Source: JAEXOD01 sp043805435
GTDB lineage: Bacteria; Bacteroidota; Ignavibacteria; Ignavibacteriales; Melioribacteraceae
Length of the DNA stretch: 64,000 bases
Direction of reading: 5' to 3'
Assembly: GCA_043805435.1 (NCBI GenBank)
Contig: JAZDHY010000069.1
Coordinates: 72,456 to 136,455, forward strand
Shown here: positions 36,175 to 44,948 of the stretch, piece after piece
Position numbering within the stretch: position 1 is the first letter of the stretch
Layout: each line of letters opens with the position of its first letter
The notes under the pieces: model-generated
Seen by the model: only the letters and a program-made list of their open reading frames with translations
What the model was told of the DNA's origin: nothing
Databases searched by the model: none
Made by a program: the position numbers and the translations under genes

Positions 36175-38037
36175 TTAGTTAATTGCTAGTAAATTTGCCT
36201 TTTCAATATTTAAATCTTTTAATAAATCTAAAATTTCATTTGTGTTTTGTGGGTCACTGCTTAAAATCAACTGTTCTTTTAATACTTTTATCTGTTTTTC
36301 AATTTGTGTTATTTGAAAAAGCCTAATAGTATCGCTGCATTCTTTTGTTCTATTTGCTAAACTGTCATCATCCTTAAATCTTTCTTCCCATTTTTTACTA
36401 ACCGCTTCATCTTTTAGCGAAAACTCTAAAACATAATTAGATAAAACGGGATCTGTTATTTGATTTAACAACTGTGCCGGTCCGTATATATCTGCTTTAT
36501 ATGCATCAAAGGCTATTTGGGCTAACTGTTTAAGTACTTCATTAGAAAAATCGCTTGGAAGAATATTGTCAAATATATTACCCATCAGCACTTCATTGCC
36601 ATCAAATAAAAGTTTTATTAATGTCTTTTCAATTGTAAACAATTTGTCTTTATTTTCTTTTACATTTATAGAGGGCTTTTGCGATGTTTTATTTTGAGGA
36701 ACATTAACAGTGCTAACCCCTCTTATTGCGGCTGCATTATCTTTATTATAAATAGAAAACATTTCGTTTTCTAAAAGTTTTAATCGTATGTTAAATTTTT
36801 TTGCAAGGTGTTTAATATAAACTTCACGCTTCATTTCGTCATTAATTAACGATACGGATTTGACAAGATCTTTTATGGCTTTTGTTTCGGTAGTTGGATT
36901 TTCAAAATCACCACGCTTTTTATAATATCCGGCTTGATATTCTAAAAAATTGTTTGTTCCTAAAAGTAATTCTTCAAAATCCTCTTTGGAGTTTTTATTA
37001 ATATACGAATCCGGGTCTTCTCCGCTTGGCAGACTTAAAATTTTAACTTCAAAATCTTTTTTTAACAAAATTTCAATACTGCGTAAAGCAGCTTTTTCAC
37101 CGGCGGGATCAGAATCGTAAAGCACAAAAATATTTTTGGTATATCTGGAAAGTAATGTTACCTGCTCTTCGGTTAAAGCTGTTCCCGATGAAGCCACCAC
37201 ATTTTTTATTCCTTTCTGATAGAGTGATATCAAATCCATATATCCTTCAACTAAAACCACACTGTCAAGTTTTCTAATATCATCTTTTGAGTGTGATAAA
37301 CCGTATAAAACACGTCTTTTATAATATATTGGCGATTCAGGCGAATTTAAATATTTAGCAGAAGTATCACTTTTTACAAGCACTCTTCCGGCAAAAGCCG
37401 TAACTCTTCCGTTAGGAGAAAATATTGGGTAAATTACACGTCCTCTAAACTTATCGTAATAATTTCCTTTGTCACCCATATCAACCAAACCAAGCTGTTT
37501 TGCTTTATCAATATTAATATTTTGAGACACCAAATAATTGTAAAATTCTTCCCACTTAGGCGATGCATAACCCAAACCAAAAGCTCTTTGCATTACAAGC
37601 TGAATATTTCTCTCTTTAAAGTAATTTCGCCCAATTTCACCATCGGGTTCGTTTAAAAGTAAGTTAGAAAAATAACGGGCTGCAATAATATTAATTTCAT
37701 ATAATTGTTCAGTTTCTTGTTCTTGTTTGCTAAGTTCGTCAGAAGTTTCTTCAATTTGGATTCCAATAATATCTGCAACCTCTTGAACGGCTTCATAAAA
37801 GGAAATACTTTTGTACTCTTTTACAAACTTAAAAACATCTCCACCCGTATGACACCCAAAACAATTAAATATTTGTTTAATTTCACTAACTACAAAAGAA
37901 GGGGTTTTTTCCTGATGAAAAGGACATAACCCCATAAAATTTCTACCGTGTTTTTTTATGGGTATATAACTAGAAATAATATCAACAATATTGGCACGCG
38001 ACCTTATTTCGTTTATTTTTTGTTCACTTATCCGCAT
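36175..38037 (-). CDS. dnaG: DNA primase
   Basis: I start at ATG 38037 (MRISEQKINEIRSRANIVDI), which is the usual DnaG beginning; the longer frame adds an unrelated Cys-rich leader. The 620-aa product has the CHC2 zinc ribbon (Cys38, His41, Cys59, Cys62 in CPFHQEKTPSF and NCFGCHTGG). The TOPRIM core has VLVEGYMDLI and YDSDPAGEKAA, and a C-terminal helicase-binding region follows. It makes RNA primers at the replication fork with DnaB. It is not beside rpoD or rpsU as in the E. coli macromolecular-synthesis operon. Confidence 0.97.
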   Translation of the reverse strand: MRISEQKINEIRSRANIVDIISSYIPIKKHGRNFMGLCPFHQEKTPSFVVSEIKQIFNCFGCHTGGDVFKFVKEYKSISFYEAVQEVADIIGIQIEETSDELSKQEQETEQLYEINIIAARYFSNLLLNEPDGEIGRNYFKERNIQLVMQRAFGLGYASPKWEEFYNYLVSQNINIDKAKQLGLVDMGDKGNYYDKFRGRVIYPIFSPNGRVTAFAGRVLVKSDTSAKYLNSPESPIYYKRRVLYGLSHSKDDIRKLDSVVLVEGYMDLISLYQKGIKNVVASSGTALTEEQVTLLSRYTKNIFVLYDSDPAGEKAALRSIEILLKKDFEVKILSLPSGEDPDSYINKNSKEDFEELLLGTNNFLEYQAGYYKKRGDFENPTTETKAIKDLVKSVSLINDEMKREVYIKHLAKKFNIRLKLLENEMFSIYNKDNAAAIRGVSTVNVPQNKTSQKPSINVKENKDKLFTIEKTLIKLLFDGNEVLMGNIFDNILPSDFSNEVLKQLAQIAFDAYKADIYGPAQLLNQITDPVLSNYVLEFSLKDEAVSKKWEERFKDDDSLANRTKECSDTIRLFQITQIEKQIKVLKEQLILSSDPQNTNEILDLLKDLNIEKANLLAIN

Positions 38038-38388
38038 TAATTTTCCGTAAATAAAACAAACTGAACATGTAATATAAATAAAATTTGAACAGCATTTCAA
38101 TAAACCGGTATTTTTTAATGGTACAAGTTAATCTAATCTTTTTGTTGCCTTGTTTCTTTTTTAAGGTATTTATCTAATTTTTCAACTAAACACAAATAAT
38201 TGTAAACCACTTAAATTACTAAAGCTGAATTTCAAATTTCCTTTTGATTTATTTTTACCACAAGAGCCACATACAGGCTGCATTTTATAGCTATATATTA
38301 AATAAACCAAAAAAAACACTTATTTATTCCTTTTTACATTTCTAATTAGTAATTTGTTTTATATTTTAAACATTTTATGTAAAAACAT
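38038..38388. other. Intergenic region; possible 33-codon ORF with CxxC
   Basis: On the minus strand an ATG at 38283 opens MQPVCGSCGKNKSKGN and ends with TGA at 38182. The CGSCGK motif looks like half of a zinc ribbon, so it could be a tiny protein or the decayed end of a gene. There is no Shine-Dalgarno sequence and no family match I know. The rest is AT-rich with no other feature seen. Confidence 0.2.
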
Positions 38389-38874
38389 ATGAATAACGAA
38401 TTAATTATTAAGACCGCTACAAAAAAAGATATTCCGCTTATTTTAAGTTTTATTAAACAACTTGCGGAATATGAAAAACTTTCTTCTTCAGTTACGGCAA
38501 CCGAAGAGTTACTTGAAAAAAGTTTATTTGGTAAAAAACCCGTTTGCGAGTGTGTTATTGGATACTTTGAAAATGAACCTGTTTGTTTTGCGCTTTTTTT
38601 TCACAATTTTTCAACTTTTGTAGGCAAACCGGGGTTATATTTAGAAGATTTATTTGTATTACCTACTCAAAGAGGTAAAGGTTTTGGCAAAACAATGCTA
38701 AAATATTTAATTCAACTTGCCAAAGATAGAGATTGCGGCAGATTTGAGTGGTCTGTTTTAAGCTGGAACACTTCAGCAATAAATTTTTATAAAAGTTTAG
38801 GTGCCGAACTTATGGATGAATGGCAAATTTTTAGAATTACAAATGATAAATTTAATAATTCTTTAAGTAGTTAA
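38389..38874 (+). CDS. GNAT family N-acetyltransferase (diamine/spermidine acetyltransferase-like)
   Basis: The 161-aa single-domain GNAT has the CoA-binding motif A in LYLEDLFVLPTQRGKGFGK (Q-RGKGFG) and motif B in WSVLSWNTSAINFYKSLGA. The combination LEDLFV, CGRFEW and WN..AI.FY is characteristic of the SAT-like subgroup, related to spermidine/spermine acetyltransferases and to thialysine acetyltransferases. The substrate is therefore likely an amine, but this is inference. The TPP enzyme starts 15 nt downstream on the same strand. Confidence 0.9.
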   Translation: MNNELIIKTATKKDIPLILSFIKQLAEYEKLSSSVTATEELLEKSLFGKKPVCECVIGYFENEPVCFALFFHNFSTFVGKPGLYLEDLFVLPTQRGKGFGKTMLKYLIQLAKDRDCGRFEWSVLSWNTSAINFYKSLGAELMDEWQIFRITNDKFNNSLSS

Positions 38875-38889
38875 TTTAATGAGGATTTT

Positions 38890-40044
38890 ATGATTGCTGC
38901 CCTGCAAGACATTATTGCTTTTGCATTAGTTGATTTGGGCATTAAAGTAGTTACTTATGTACCCGGTTATGGGGCAAGTGAAACTTTTGACAGCTATAAT
39001 TTATTGGCAATGCGGACACCTATTATTTCGTTTCACGAAGAAACAGCATTTTCTATTGCGCATGGGGCAAGTATTGTTGGTGTGAGAAGTGCGGTTTTTA
39101 TTAAGGCGCAAGGATTTATGAAAGCCGGCAATGCAGCAACAGATTCTCTTTATGCTCAAAACATTGCAGGTTTTGTTACTTTTATTTTTGATGACGTTGA
39201 AGGAAGTAATTCGGATAATATTTTAGAAATTGAACCAATTCTGAATGGAATGGCCTACCCATTTAAGATGACAAGCGGGAATTCCGTATATGATGATATA
39301 GTTAAAGCGTATTTATATTCTGAACAAAAAAAACAACCAATTACAATTATTATCAAATGTACGGAAATTGGAAAAAGTTTTACGGTTGCACGAAGACAAA
39401 ATCTTAAAAAATCTTTTACTTATACTCGCGATATTTTTTCTCATGTTGTAAATCCCATTTTTGCAGAATATCAGTATAAAGTTTTTACCGCAAAAAAGCT
39501 CGGGGTAGATACATCAACAGTATTAAGGAGTGAAACACCAACAATTCCCGAAAATATCCCGGCTAAATATAAAAGTTCTGTTGAAAAATATATGCCGTTT
39601 TTTAATATATTTAAACAATTGCGCGGTTCTATTGTTACAGGCGATACAAGTACTTCCGGTATGTTTGTTTTACCTCCTTTTAATTGCATTGATATTATTA
39701 CACATTTGGGCGGAAGCATCCCGCTTGCAATTGGAGCCTATTTGGCAGGATATAAAAGTGTATGGGCATTAACCGGTGATTTTGGATTTATTTCGGCTGG
39801 GCATATTGGTTTATTAGAGGCGTTTAACAGACAAATACCGTTAAAAATAGTTATTTTTTATAATAAAGAAGCATCTGCAACCGGCGGGCAAAAAATCCCT
39901 AAAAACATCTTAAAGCATATTTTAGCCGGTTACAGCAATTCAATAATTCATATTTCCAATCCTAACGATCTTATTGAGCTTAATACTAAATTAATTGAAG
40001 CAAATGAAAGCGATGAAATGAAAATTATTATTGTGGATTTTTAG
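38890..40044 (+). CDS. Thiamine pyrophosphate-dependent enzyme, indolepyruvate oxidoreductase alpha-like
   Basis: A GAGGA ribosome site precedes the ATG. The 384-aa protein has a pyrimidine-binding half (ISFHEETAFSIAHGAS with the activating Glu, then VGVRSAVFIKAQGF). The PP-binding half carries the TPP motif GDFGFISAGHIGLLEAF through to YNKEASATGG. Layout resembles short IorA-like or phosphonopyruvate-decarboxylase-like enzymes, but no ferredoxin domain or IorB/gamma subunit is encoded nearby. The reaction is likely decarboxylation of a 2-keto acid; the substrate is unknown. Confidence 0.75.
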   Translation: MIAALQDIIAFALVDLGIKVVTYVPGYGASETFDSYNLLAMRTPIISFHEETAFSIAHGASIVGVRSAVFIKAQGFMKAGNAATDSLYAQNIAGFVTFIFDDVEGSNSDNILEIEPILNGMAYPFKMTSGNSVYDDIVKAYLYSEQKKQPITIIIKCTEIGKSFTVARRQNLKKSFTYTRDIFSHVVNPIFAEYQYKVFTAKKLGVDTSTVLRSETPTIPENIPAKYKSSVEKYMPFFNIFKQLRGSIVTGDTSTSGMFVLPPFNCIDIITHLGGSIPLAIGAYLAGYKSVWALTGDFGFISAGHIGLLEAFNRQIPLKIVIFYNKEASATGGQKIPKNILKHILAGYSNSIIHISNPNDLIELNTKLIEANESDEMKIIIVDF

Positions 40045-40069
40045 TTCTTAAAATTTAATGGAGGCATTT

Positions 40070-40558
40070 ATGCTGCACAAAATTATTTATTTATTTTTGT
40101 TAACTTTTGTAATTGTTTCTTGCTCGGAAGATGAATCGAATTCATCTATTGGGAAAGTGACTCATTTTTCAGAGTGCAAATCTAATTCAAGACTTTTAAA
40201 AAGTTCAACTCCGTCAAATCAAACTTGCGTAATTTACAGTTATAACGGCAGCAATAAATTACTTATTACACATATTAATGCCGGATTTAATTGCTGCCCT
40301 AAAACAATTTCGGCAGATATTAAGAAGGCGGGTCGTGATATTGTTATTACGGAAAAAGAAGAAGAAAGTGCCTGCAGTTGTCTTTGTTTGTTTGATGTTG
40401 ATTTTGAAGTAAATAATATTACACCGGGCAACTATTCTATAATTTTTGTTGAACCTTATGCCGAACAGGGCCCGCCTATTGAGTTTGATGCAAATCTTAC
40501 AACGGCACGAACTGACACTTTATATTTTAGTCGTAATTATTATCCGTGGGGTGTTTAA
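40070..40558 (+). CDS. Cys-rich lipoprotein, copy 1 of a tandem pair
   Basis: I start at ATG 40070, which aligns with the start of copy 2; the earlier ATG at 40058 contains the GGAGG ribosome site. The 162-aa product has a lipobox (TFVIVSC) and an N-terminal acidic Ser-rich spacer. The mature domain is rich in Cys (FNCCPKTI, ACSCLCLFDVDFE) and closes with YFSRNYYPWGV. I do not recognise the family. It is about 85 percent identical by eye to the next gene, with the main differences in the central 90-125 region. Confidence 0.75.
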   Translation: MLHKIIYLFLLTFVIVSCSEDESNSSIGKVTHFSECKSNSRLLKSSTPSNQTCVIYSYNGSNKLLITHINAGFNCCPKTISADIKKAGRDIVITEKEEESACSCLCLFDVDFEVNNITPGNYSIIFVEPYAEQGPPIEFDANLTTARTDTLYFSRNYYPWGV

Positions 40559-40630
40559 CAGCATTTTATAATTAGCTAAAATTGTTCTGTTTTTGCAATT
40601 GGTTTTTTTATAAATGAAATAGAGGCATTT

Positions 40631-41119
40631 ATGCTGTACAAAATTATTTATTTATTTTTATTAACTTTTGTTATTGTTTCTTGCTCAGACGATGAAACGA
40701 ATTCATCTATTGGGAAAGTAACTCATTTTTCAGAGTGCAAATCTAACTCAAGACTTTTAAAAAGTTCAACTCCGTCAAACCAAACTTGCGTAATTTACAG
40801 TTATAACGGTGGCAATAAATTACTTATTACACATATTAATGCCGGCTTTAATTGCTGCCCTAAAACAATTTTGGCTGATGTTAAATTACAAGGAAACAAC
40901 ATTGTAATTACCGAAAAAGAAGCTGAAAGCGGCTGTAGATGTCTTTGTTTGTATGATATTGATATAGAAGCTAATAATATTATTCCCGGTAACTATTCAA
41001 TAATTTTTGTTGAACCTTATGCCGAACAAGGCCCTCCTATTGAGTTTGATGCAAATCTTACAACGGCACTAACCGATACTTTATATTTTAGCCGTAATTA
41101 TTATCCTTGGGGTGGATAA
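40631..41119 (+). CDS. Cys-rich lipoprotein, copy 2 of a tandem pair
   Basis: The 162-aa paralogue of the preceding gene has the same lipobox (TFVIVSC) and the same cysteines (FNCCPKTI, CRCLCLYDIDIE). An AGAGG ribosome site lies before the ATG. The upstream 70-bp gap has no promoter I can defend. Conservation of all Cys while surface residues drift suggests disulfides or a metal site under selection. Role unknown; surface location is inferred from the lipobox. Confidence 0.75.
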   Translation: MLYKIIYLFLLTFVIVSCSDDETNSSIGKVTHFSECKSNSRLLKSSTPSNQTCVIYSYNGGNKLLITHINAGFNCCPKTILADVKLQGNNIVITEKEAESGCRCLCLYDIDIEANNIIPGNYSIIFVEPYAEQGPPIEFDANLTTALTDTLYFSRNYYPWGG

Positions 41120-41195
41120 AATTCCAAATATAGATTTAATTAATAAAAATATTATAATTATATTTACAATCATTTAATATTAAATTTCTTTATTT

Positions 41196-41762
41196 ATGTC
41201 AAAATTGCAACCAAACAAAACAAAACCATCAATATTCCAAAACAAAGCCTTTATTGTTGTATTAGGTTTAATTATTTTACTTATTTTTTATTTTATAATC
41301 AAATTAATTCCAACCGACAATAGTCCGATTGAACAGATGAAAACTTCAGAACAAGAATCAAATTTAAGTATTCAGTTTAAAAAAGAAGGGACTTTAAGTT
41401 TTTTAAGTTTTAAAGGAGATACTTTAGCAAATATAGAAATTGAACTTGCCGATACCGAAAATAAACGGATGCAGGGATTAATGTACCGTAAAACTATGGA
41501 AGAGAAACAAGGTATGTTATTTGTTTTTTCAATTGAAGAGCCGCAATCGTTTTGGATGAAAAACACCATTTTACCTTTGGATATTCTTTTTGTTAATACT
41601 GACAGAAAAATAGTTAAAGTTCATAAAAATGCCGTACCTTTTAGTTTAGATCCCTGTCCATCTATATTGCCCGCATTATACGTTGTAGAGGTAAATGCCG
41701 GTTTTACCGATAAATTTAACATTAAAGAAGGCGATATTGTAAATTGGAATATTTTAAGATAG
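41196..41762 (+). CDS. DUF192 family protein, membrane-anchored
   Basis: The 188-aa protein has one N-terminal membrane helix (about 19-41) and a DUF192 domain: ELADTENKRMQGLMYRKTM, MLFVFSIEEPQSFWMKNTIL, PLDILFVN, VVEVNAGF. DUF192 domains are common beside peptidases and envelope genes, and their role is undefined. The orientation puts the domain outside the cytoplasm. The Nudix gene begins 8 nt after this stop, so the two are probably co-transcribed. Confidence 0.9.
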   Translation: MSKLQPNKTKPSIFQNKAFIVVLGLIILLIFYFIIKLIPTDNSPIEQMKTSEQESNLSIQFKKEGTLSFLSFKGDTLANIEIELADTENKRMQGLMYRKTMEEKQGMLFVFSIEEPQSFWMKNTILPLDILFVNTDRKIVKVHKNAVPFSLDPCPSILPALYVVEVNAGFTDKFNIKEGDIVNWNILR

Positions 41763-41770
41763 CTTAATAA

Positions 41771-42442
41771 ATGAATGCAAAACAGTTAGATAATTTAAGA
41801 ATTAATTTACCCAAAAATCCAAATATCCTAAAAAAAAGATTATATTTTAATTCTGCCGTAATTATTCCAATTATTAAAGATAATGGCCAATATTGCTTTT
41901 TGTTTGAACTTAGGGCAAAAGGAATTCATCAGGAAGGCGAAATTTGTTTCCCCGGCGGACGTTACGAATCGGATATTGATAAATCTTTTTTAGATTGCGC
42001 AATTCGCGAAACAGTTGAAGAATTAGGCATTTCAAAAGATGTAATTCAGGTTTTAGGGGGTATGGATACATTAATTACACCTTATGGCGTTACTGTGGAT
42101 TCATTTCCTGCGTTTTTAAATATCGACTTTAAGGATATTGTGAATTATGACAAAAAAGAAGTTGAAGAGATATTTACCATCCCTATTTCTTTTTTTATTA
42201 ATAACAAACCCGCCACGTATAGTGTACGAGTCGAAATTACTCCTTTTATAACCGATGAAAACGGAAACAACGTAACCCTTGTACCTGTTTTAGAACTTGG
42301 ACTGCCGCCAAGATATTCCAAAACATGGCATAGCAAAAAACACCCCGTCCTTGCATACAAAACCGATAAATATATTATATGGGGTATTACGGCAAACCTT
42401 ATACACGAAGCTGTTTATTTGATGGAATTATCGGGTAATTAA
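41771..42442 (+). CDS. Nudix hydrolase, CoA pyrophosphatase-like
   Basis: The 223-aa protein has the Nudix box ending in AIRETVEELGI, preceded by GEICFPGGRYESDID. The FPGG entry and the Asp in place of the first box Glu resemble the NudL/CoAse subgroup, which cleaves coenzyme A and its esters to 4'-phosphopantetheine and 3',5'-ADP. The subgroup call is inference. Its 3' end overlaps the converging MNT gene by 4 nt. Confidence 0.85.
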   Translation: MNAKQLDNLRINLPKNPNILKKRLYFNSAVIIPIIKDNGQYCFLFELRAKGIHQEGEICFPGGRYESDIDKSFLDCAIRETVEELGISKDVIQVLGGMDTLITPYGVTVDSFPAFLNIDFKDIVNYDKKEVEEIFTIPISFFINNKPATYSVRVEITPFITDENGNNVTLVPVLELGLPPRYSKTWHSKKHPVLAYKTDKYIIWGITANLIHEAVYLMELSGN

Positions 42443-42759
42443 ATATTAATTTCCACCCCTTCCGATTTAACAATTCCAATAATGGGGGATACATTATCTG
42501 TATTAAACCGAAATTCACCAATTGCCAAAGGCTCAATCAAATAGCTGATATCACCTGCTGTAAACCACAAAACAGAAGCATATTTATCTTTTTCTTCATC
42601 AAACAAAGGTGAAACAAGCATTAAATCTATATCACTATTTTCTGTAGCCGTCCCATTAACCTGACTTCCGAATAAAAATGCTTTTGATATATAAACATTT
42701 TTCTTTTTTAAAGCCAGCAAATATTCCTGAACAATTTCTATAATTTTTCTATTAACCAT
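42439..42759 (-). CDS. Minimal nucleotidyltransferase (MNT) domain protein
   Basis: The 106-aa protein has the polymerase-beta-like motif GSQVNGTATENSDIDLMLVS, with Gly31-Ser32 and Asp43/Asp45. Such proteins usually pair with a HEPN toxin, as antitoxins that AMPylate it. No HEPN ORF lies on either side here: the gene is followed by the converging Nudix gene and preceded by repeats. It could be an orphan, or its partner may have been lost or be encoded elsewhere. Confidence 0.85.
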   Translation of the reverse strand: MVNRKIIEIVQEYLLALKKKNVYISKAFLFGSQVNGTATENSDIDLMLVSPLFDEEKDKYASVLWFTAGDISYLIEPLAIGEFRFNTDNVSPIIGIVKSEGVEINI

Positions 42760-43522
42760 AAATTATATTCTTTCAGTAAATATCAATATTTTAATATAAA
42801 CAGTTATAAACTAATATTTTAAACAAAAGTAAAGAATTTGAATAAATTAATCAACAAAAAAAACCAAAGTAGGTATAAATGCACTTCAGTAAAAGGACAT
42901 TATATGTGTGTTAATTATGTTATGTTGCAGTCAGGCTGCTCTTCTAGTGCAATGCCTGCTAAAAGCAAACCAACGCGTCAAATTGGAGTTTTGTACAAAA
43001 TAATTTATATTATTAGTATTGTTTATAAAACCATAGCGTAGCGATATTATTTCCCAATGTTTGTGTTATCAATATTTTATGTCGCAACGCTGTAGCTCCA
43101 TTATTTCGGGTTTTTGATTTTGCTATATACATTCCTCCCGCTATGCGGGATAATACAAATAAATTAATCATTTTCTGTTTGATAAAACAACTTATGCGTA
43201 AACAAAACCCCAAAAACCAGAGAAACATCTCTACAGCACTTATTAATCCCGCATAGCGGGAGAAATGTTTATAGAAACGCCCGCAACCCAATAACACCAA
43301 GCTGCAGCGCAGCGATATTATTTTCCATTGTTTGTGTTATCAATATTTTATGTCACTGCGCTGCGGTCAAAGAGCGGTTTCCGGGGGATAGTTATATTAC
43401 AAACAGGTTACTCTTCTGGAGTAGGTCTGATACGAAAAATTTTTGGCTTACAATTGTAAAGAGATAAAATCGTTTTACAATTCGTGATATATTGATTTAT
43501 CAAAAGCCAATCAATTAGCTAT
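42760..43522. other. Gene-free region with palindromic repeats
   Basis: No ORF here has coding character; the longer frames run through repeats. The region contains two ~65-bp related repeats and two inverted 15-bp hairpins, described separately, between the MNT gene and the RlmD-like gene. Confidence 0.6.
43032..43377. repeat. Palindromic repeat cluster: two ~65-bp copies and an inverted hairpin pair
   Basis: Copy 1 (43032-43095) and copy 2 (43303-43377) share GCGATATTATTT and TTTGTGTTATCAATATTTTATGTC-type cores, 271 bp apart. Each is bounded by arms that pair (ATAGCGT with ACGCTGT in copy 1; GCAGCGCA with TGCGCTGC in copy 2). Between them TCCCGCTATGCGGGA (43136-43150) and its exact reverse complement (43246-43260) are each also small hairpins. 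They look like non-coding REP-like or structured elements. Confidence 0.65.
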
Positions 43523-44947
43523 TTACCCCAATTTCAACAGTGCCGCATTTTCAATATGATACGTATGCGGAAACATATCTACCGGTTTGGCTTTTATCAG
43601 CTTGTAACCGCCTTCAACCAGTAATTTAATATCGCGTGCTTGCGTTGTAGGATTACAGCTAACATAAACAATTCGTTTTGGTTTTAATTCCAATATATCT
43701 CTTACCGTTTGAGGATTCATTCCGCTTCTTGGCGGATCGGCAATAATCACATCGGGCAATTCAATTTTTTCTTCTTTAATTTTATAGGTAAATGATTTAT
43801 TTAAATCGACTTGAATAAGTTTAACGTTTTTTATTTTATTGCCTAAAATATTAATTTCACCGTCTTTAATGGCCGATTCAACTGTTTCAAATCCATATAC
43901 TTTTTTTGCTTTATCCGAAATATATATAGATATTGTACCTGCCCCACAAAACAGATCGTAAACAATTTCATCTTCTTTTATATCGGCATACTCAAATGCT
44001 GTTTTATAAAGCTTTTCGGCTTGGGAAGTATTAGTTTGGAAAAAAGAATTTGGACTGATTCTAAATTTAAATTTATCTATATAATCGTAAATAAAACCAT
44101 CACCAAAATAAACCTTTTCGTAATCGCCAATTGCAATTTGTGCTTTTTTTGCATTAATATTATTAATTACAGTAGTAACTTCAGGACAAATTTTTAACAA
44201 TTCGTTTGTATATTCAATCAATAATTTGTTGTTATCACTTGATGTAACCAAATTAATCATTACATCGCGCGTGTTAAATGAAGTTCTAATAACCAAATTA
44301 CGTAAATAGCCTTCATGTGTATTGGTAGAATAAATTGGAATATTTCTCTGTTTAAAGAAATTTCGAGTAAAGTTTAATATTTTATTGCTTAATTCCGATT
44401 GCAAGAAACATTCGTCAATGTCCAAAACTTTGTCATACAATCCCGGAATGTGGAGTCCAAGCGCAAAATCTCTATCAATAATTTCAGCGTCATTAATTTC
44501 TTCTTTTGTCAACCAACGTTTAACAGCAAAGGAATATTCCATTTTATTTCTATAAAAAAATATATTTTCGGCCCCAATTATACTTTCCATCTCAAAATCT
44601 TTAAATCCGCCAAGCCTTTCAAAAATATCTTTTACTTGTTCCGATTTATAGTTTGTCTGCCCGACATAATTCATATCCTGCTGTTTGCAGCCTCCGCAAT
44701 TAGAATGGAATTTACATTTTGGCTCAATCCTTAATTTCGATGAAACTAATATTTTTTCTATTACCGCTTCGGCATAAGTTTTTTTAAATTTTGTTATCTT
44801 AGCTTCAATTTTATCACCTGGAAACGCACCATGAACAAAAACAACAAATTTTTTATCATCATCTGCCGCGGTATTAATTTTGGCAATCCCTTTTCCTTCA
44901 AAAGCATAATCTGTAATTTCTAACTCTAAAATAGTACCTTTTTGCAA
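43523..44947 (-). CDS. rlmD: 23S rRNA (uracil-5-)-methyltransferase, RlmD/TrmA family
   Basis: The 474-aa protein has an N-terminal TRAM domain (1-60). Fe-S cysteines 78, 84 and 87 (CKFHSNCGGCKQQ) are followed by the conserved Y..Q...K, with a fourth Cys later. The SAM motif is DLFCGAGTISIYI, then DPPRSGM. Catalytic Cys lies in VYVSCNPTTQARD, and the base Glu in HIENAALL. It methylates uridine in 23S rRNA, or possibly tRNA, through a covalent Cys adduct. A methyltransferase gene lies 1 nt upstream. The symbol marks the family rather than a proven site. Confidence 0.92.
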   Translation of the reverse strand: MQKGTILELEITDYAFEGKGIAKINTAADDDKKFVVFVHGAFPGDKIEAKITKFKKTYAEAVIEKILVSSKLRIEPKCKFHSNCGGCKQQDMNYVGQTNYKSEQVKDIFERLGGFKDFEMESIIGAENIFFYRNKMEYSFAVKRWLTKEEINDAEIIDRDFALGLHIPGLYDKVLDIDECFLQSELSNKILNFTRNFFKQRNIPIYSTNTHEGYLRNLVIRTSFNTRDVMINLVTSSDNNKLLIEYTNELLKICPEVTTVINNINAKKAQIAIGDYEKVYFGDGFIYDYIDKFKFRISPNSFFQTNTSQAEKLYKTAFEYADIKEDEIVYDLFCGAGTISIYISDKAKKVYGFETVESAIKDGEINILGNKIKNVKLIQVDLNKSFTYKIKEEKIELPDVIIADPPRSGMNPQTVRDILELKPKRIVYVSCNPTTQARDIKLLVEGGYKLIKAKPVDMFPHTYHIENAALLKLG

Positions 44948-44948
44948 A

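Noticed and set aside
38038..38100. Extended N-terminus for DNA primase
   Set aside because: DnaG proteins begin just before the zinc ribbon. The extra leader is hydrophobic and Cys-rich without homology.
42838..43041. A 67-codon plus-strand frame as a small gene
   Set aside because: It lies in repeat-flanking AT-rich sequence and has no domain, ribosome site or neighbour support.
43013..43300. A 95-codon minus-strand frame at 43.0-43.3 kb as a gene
   Set aside because: It runs through both hairpins and the repeat copy and has no ribosome site or recognisable domain.
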